Shown in pieces: positions 3,754 to 5,303 of a stretch of DNA of 5,303 nucleotides. The translations under genes were made by a program, and so were the position numbers. The stretch's first letter is position 1. Every line of letters begins with the position of its first letter. The DNA is from Candidatus Acetothermia bacterium (GTDB lineage: Bacteria > Bipolaricaulota > Bipolaricaulia > Bipolaricaulales > Bipolaricaulaceae). The notes under the pieces are model-generated. The model was given only the letters and a program-made list of their open reading frames with translations. It made no database searches and was not told the DNA's origin. The stretch covers positions 1 through 5,303 of the forward strand of contig DSBZ01000038.1 of assembly GCA_011057175.1 (NCBI GenBank), written 5' to 3'.

Positions 3754-5303
3754 CTAGATATCGAGCACCGCCACCCGGTGCGCGTTCTCGCGGATGAAAT
3801 CCCGCCGCCGCGAGACGTCCGTGCCCATGAGGGTAGTGAACACCTCGTCCGCCTCCAGCGCGTCGCGGATAGTGACCTGGCGCAGGATCCGCGTTGCGGG
3901 GTTCATTGTCGTCTCCCACAGCTCCGCGGGGTTCATCTCCCCGAGGCCCTTGAACCGGCGCACGGTGTACTTGCCATCCGCCTCCGCGAGGCGAGCCTGG
4001 AGCTCCTCATCGGAATACAGGTAGACCCGGGTCTGGCCGCGTTGCGCAAGGTAGAGGGGAGCCTTGGCGATGTACATGTGGCCGCGCTCGATCAAGGGCC
4101 GGAGGTTACGGAAGAAGAACGTGAGGAGGAGGGTACGGATGTGAGACCCGTCCACGTCGGCATCGGCCATGATGATCACCTTGTGGTAGCGCAGCTCGTC
4201 GAGGTTGAACTGGTCCCGGATCCCCGTCCCGAGGGCAGTGATGATCGCCCGCAGCTCCTGGTTGTCGAGGAGCTTCCCCAGGCGGGCCTTCTCCACGTTG
4301 AGGACCTTGCCGCGGAGGGGGAGGATCGCCTGGAAATTGCGGTCCCGCCCCTGCTTGGCCGAACCACCCGCCGAATCGCCCTCGACGATGAACAGCTCCG
4401 CCTCTTCAGGGGAGCTGCTCGAGCAGTCGGCGAGCTTCCCCGGAAGTCCGCCCCCGAACAGAGCGCCCTTCCTCCGGACGAGCTTCCGCGCCTTGGCCGC
4501 CGCAAGCCGCGCTCGATGCGCGGAGAGCGAGTTCTCGATGATCGCTCGCGCCACCCCCGAGTTCTTCGCAAGGTACTGCCCGAACTGCTCGCGGACCACC
4601 TCCTCCACGAACGCGCGGATCCCTGGGCTCCCCAGCTTGGCCTTCGTCTGCCCCTCGAACTCCGGCTGCTGGAGCTTCACGGAGACGATCGCCACCAGCC
4701 CCTCGCGGATCGCCTCTCCCGGCAGGGCATCGTCCTCCTGGCGCAGGATCCGCTTCTCGCGGGCGTAGTCGTTCAGGACCTTCGTCAGCGCGGCGCGGAA
4801 CCCGGTGAGGTGCGTCCCCCCCTCGCGGGTGTTGATGTTGTTGGCGAACGTGAACACTTCCTCGTCCATCGCGTCCGTGAACAGCATCGCCACTTCCACG
4901 GCCTGGGTCTCCCGATCCGCGGCGAGGTAGATCGGCCCCTCGTGGAGGGGCTCCTTCCCCGTGGCCAGTTCCTGCACGAACGCAGCGATCCCGCCCTCGG
5001 CATGGAACGTCCGCTTCACCCCCGTGATCCGGTTGTCGAGGTGGATCGCGAGCCCGGCGTTGAGGTAGGCCAGCTCCTGCAACCGATGGGAGAGCTTGGA
5101 GAAGTTGTAGTGGATGTCCCCGAAGATCTCCCGGTCGGGAAGGAACGTGATCTGGGTCCCCGTGTCGGTCGTCTCCCCTGCCACCTCGAGCTCGGTCACC
5201 TTGCGACCGCGCTGGAACTCCTGGCGGTAGACCTTCCCATCCCTCCACCGGATCTCGACGGCGAAGTGTTCGGACAGGGCATTCACCGCCGACACCCCAA
5301 CCC
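3754..5303 (-). CDS. gyrB: DNA gyrase subunit B, 5' end outside the window
   Basis: 515 residues are visible; roughly the first 110-130 (most of the ATP-binding core) lie beyond 5303. The frame enters in the ATP-lid motif as VGVSAVNALS. Next comes the transducer domain with TREGGTHLTGF (158-168) and the QTKAKLG lysine loop (218-224) that contacts ATP. The TOPRIM domain follows with EGDSAGG (307-313), PLRGKVLNVEKA (328-339) and the metal-binding DADVDGSHI (380-388). The GyrB tail signature RRFKGLGEMNPAELWETTMNP (448-468) and the end RRRDFIRENAHRVAVLDI complete it. The large TOPRIM insertion of E. coli GyrB is absent, as in most bacteria. GyrB works with GyrA to introduce negative supercoils using ATP. 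ParE is the alternative, but the signature and ending favour GyrB. No frameshift is seen. The same-strand tRNA-Ala follows 36 bases after the stop. Confidence 0.95.
   Translation of the reverse strand, partial: VGVSAVNALSEHFAVEIRWRDGKVYRQEFQRGRKVTELEVAGETTDTGTQITFLPDREIFGDIHYNFSKLSHRLQELAYLNAGLAIHLDNRITGVKRTFHAEGGIAAFVQELATGKEPLHEGPIYLAADRETQAVEVAMLFTDAMDEEVFTFANNINTREGGTHLTGFRAALTKVLNDYAREKRILRQEDDALPGEAIREGLVAIVSVKLQQPEFEGQTKAKLGSPGIRAFVEEVVREQFGQYLAKNSGVARAIIENSLSAHRARLAAAKARKLVRRKGALFGGGLPGKLADCSSSSPEEAELFIVEGDSAGGSAKQGRDRNFQAILPLRGKVLNVEKARLGKLLDNQELRAIITALGTGIRDQFNLDELRYHKVIIMADADVDGSHIRTLLLTFFFRNLRPLIERGHMYIAKAPLYLAQRGQTRVYLYSDEELQARLAEADGKYTVRRFKGLGEMNPAELWETTMNPATRILRQVTIRDALEADEVFTTLMGTDVSRRRDFIRENAHRVAVLDI

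Noticed and set aside
3527..3919. Upstream extension of the antiporter frame through the tRNA and into gyrB.
   Set aside because: The SSAGRALAWHARGH-type peptide is the translated tRNA. The protein fold begins at the helix following ATG 3526.

Overview
The window comes from a GC-rich bacterium (roughly two thirds G+C by eye) with dense, compact gene packing. No gene here fixes the phylum. The bacterial evidence is GyrB, a tRNA-Ala with encoded CCA, sigma-70-type promoter hexamers and two class I cyclic-di-GMP (GEMM) riboswitches. A little-studied high-GC lineage is possible, but that is a guess.

Left part (about 1-1440, minus strand): a strong sigma-70-like promoter (TTGACG, 16 bp, TATAAT) reads leftward into a two-gene cluster. 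Each gene has its own GEMM-I c-di-GMP aptamer directly in front of it. The order of transcription is promoter, aptamer A, secreted protein or lipoprotein of 157 aa, G+C-rich hairpin, aptamer B, ribosome-site-masking hairpin, secreted protein of 169 aa. The two proteins are diverged paralogues, small exported and probably beta-rich, of no family I can name. The two expression platforms look different. In one, the start codon sits a few bases after the aptamer with no Shine-Dalgarno. In the other, the Shine-Dalgarno is buried in an 11-bp perfect stem. This cluster is the most interesting part of the window.

Middle (about 1440-2580, plus strand): a divergent intergenic region with a weaker rightward promoter leads to a two-gene operon. 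The first gene encodes a small membrane-anchored protein of unknown function. The second encodes a RimI/Ard1-like GNAT N-acetyltransferase.

Right part (2516-5303, minus strand): gyrB (5' end beyond the window), then tRNA-Ala(GGC) 36 bases downstream, then a CaCA-family calcium/sodium antiporter. All are in the same direction and may be co-transcribed at least in part. The antiporter's 3' end overlaps the rimI-like gene tail to tail by 65 bases.

The window combines housekeeping genes (gyrB, tRNA, acetyltransferase, ion exchanger) with one c-di-GMP-controlled surface or secretion module. No mobile element, CRISPR array or integrase was found.
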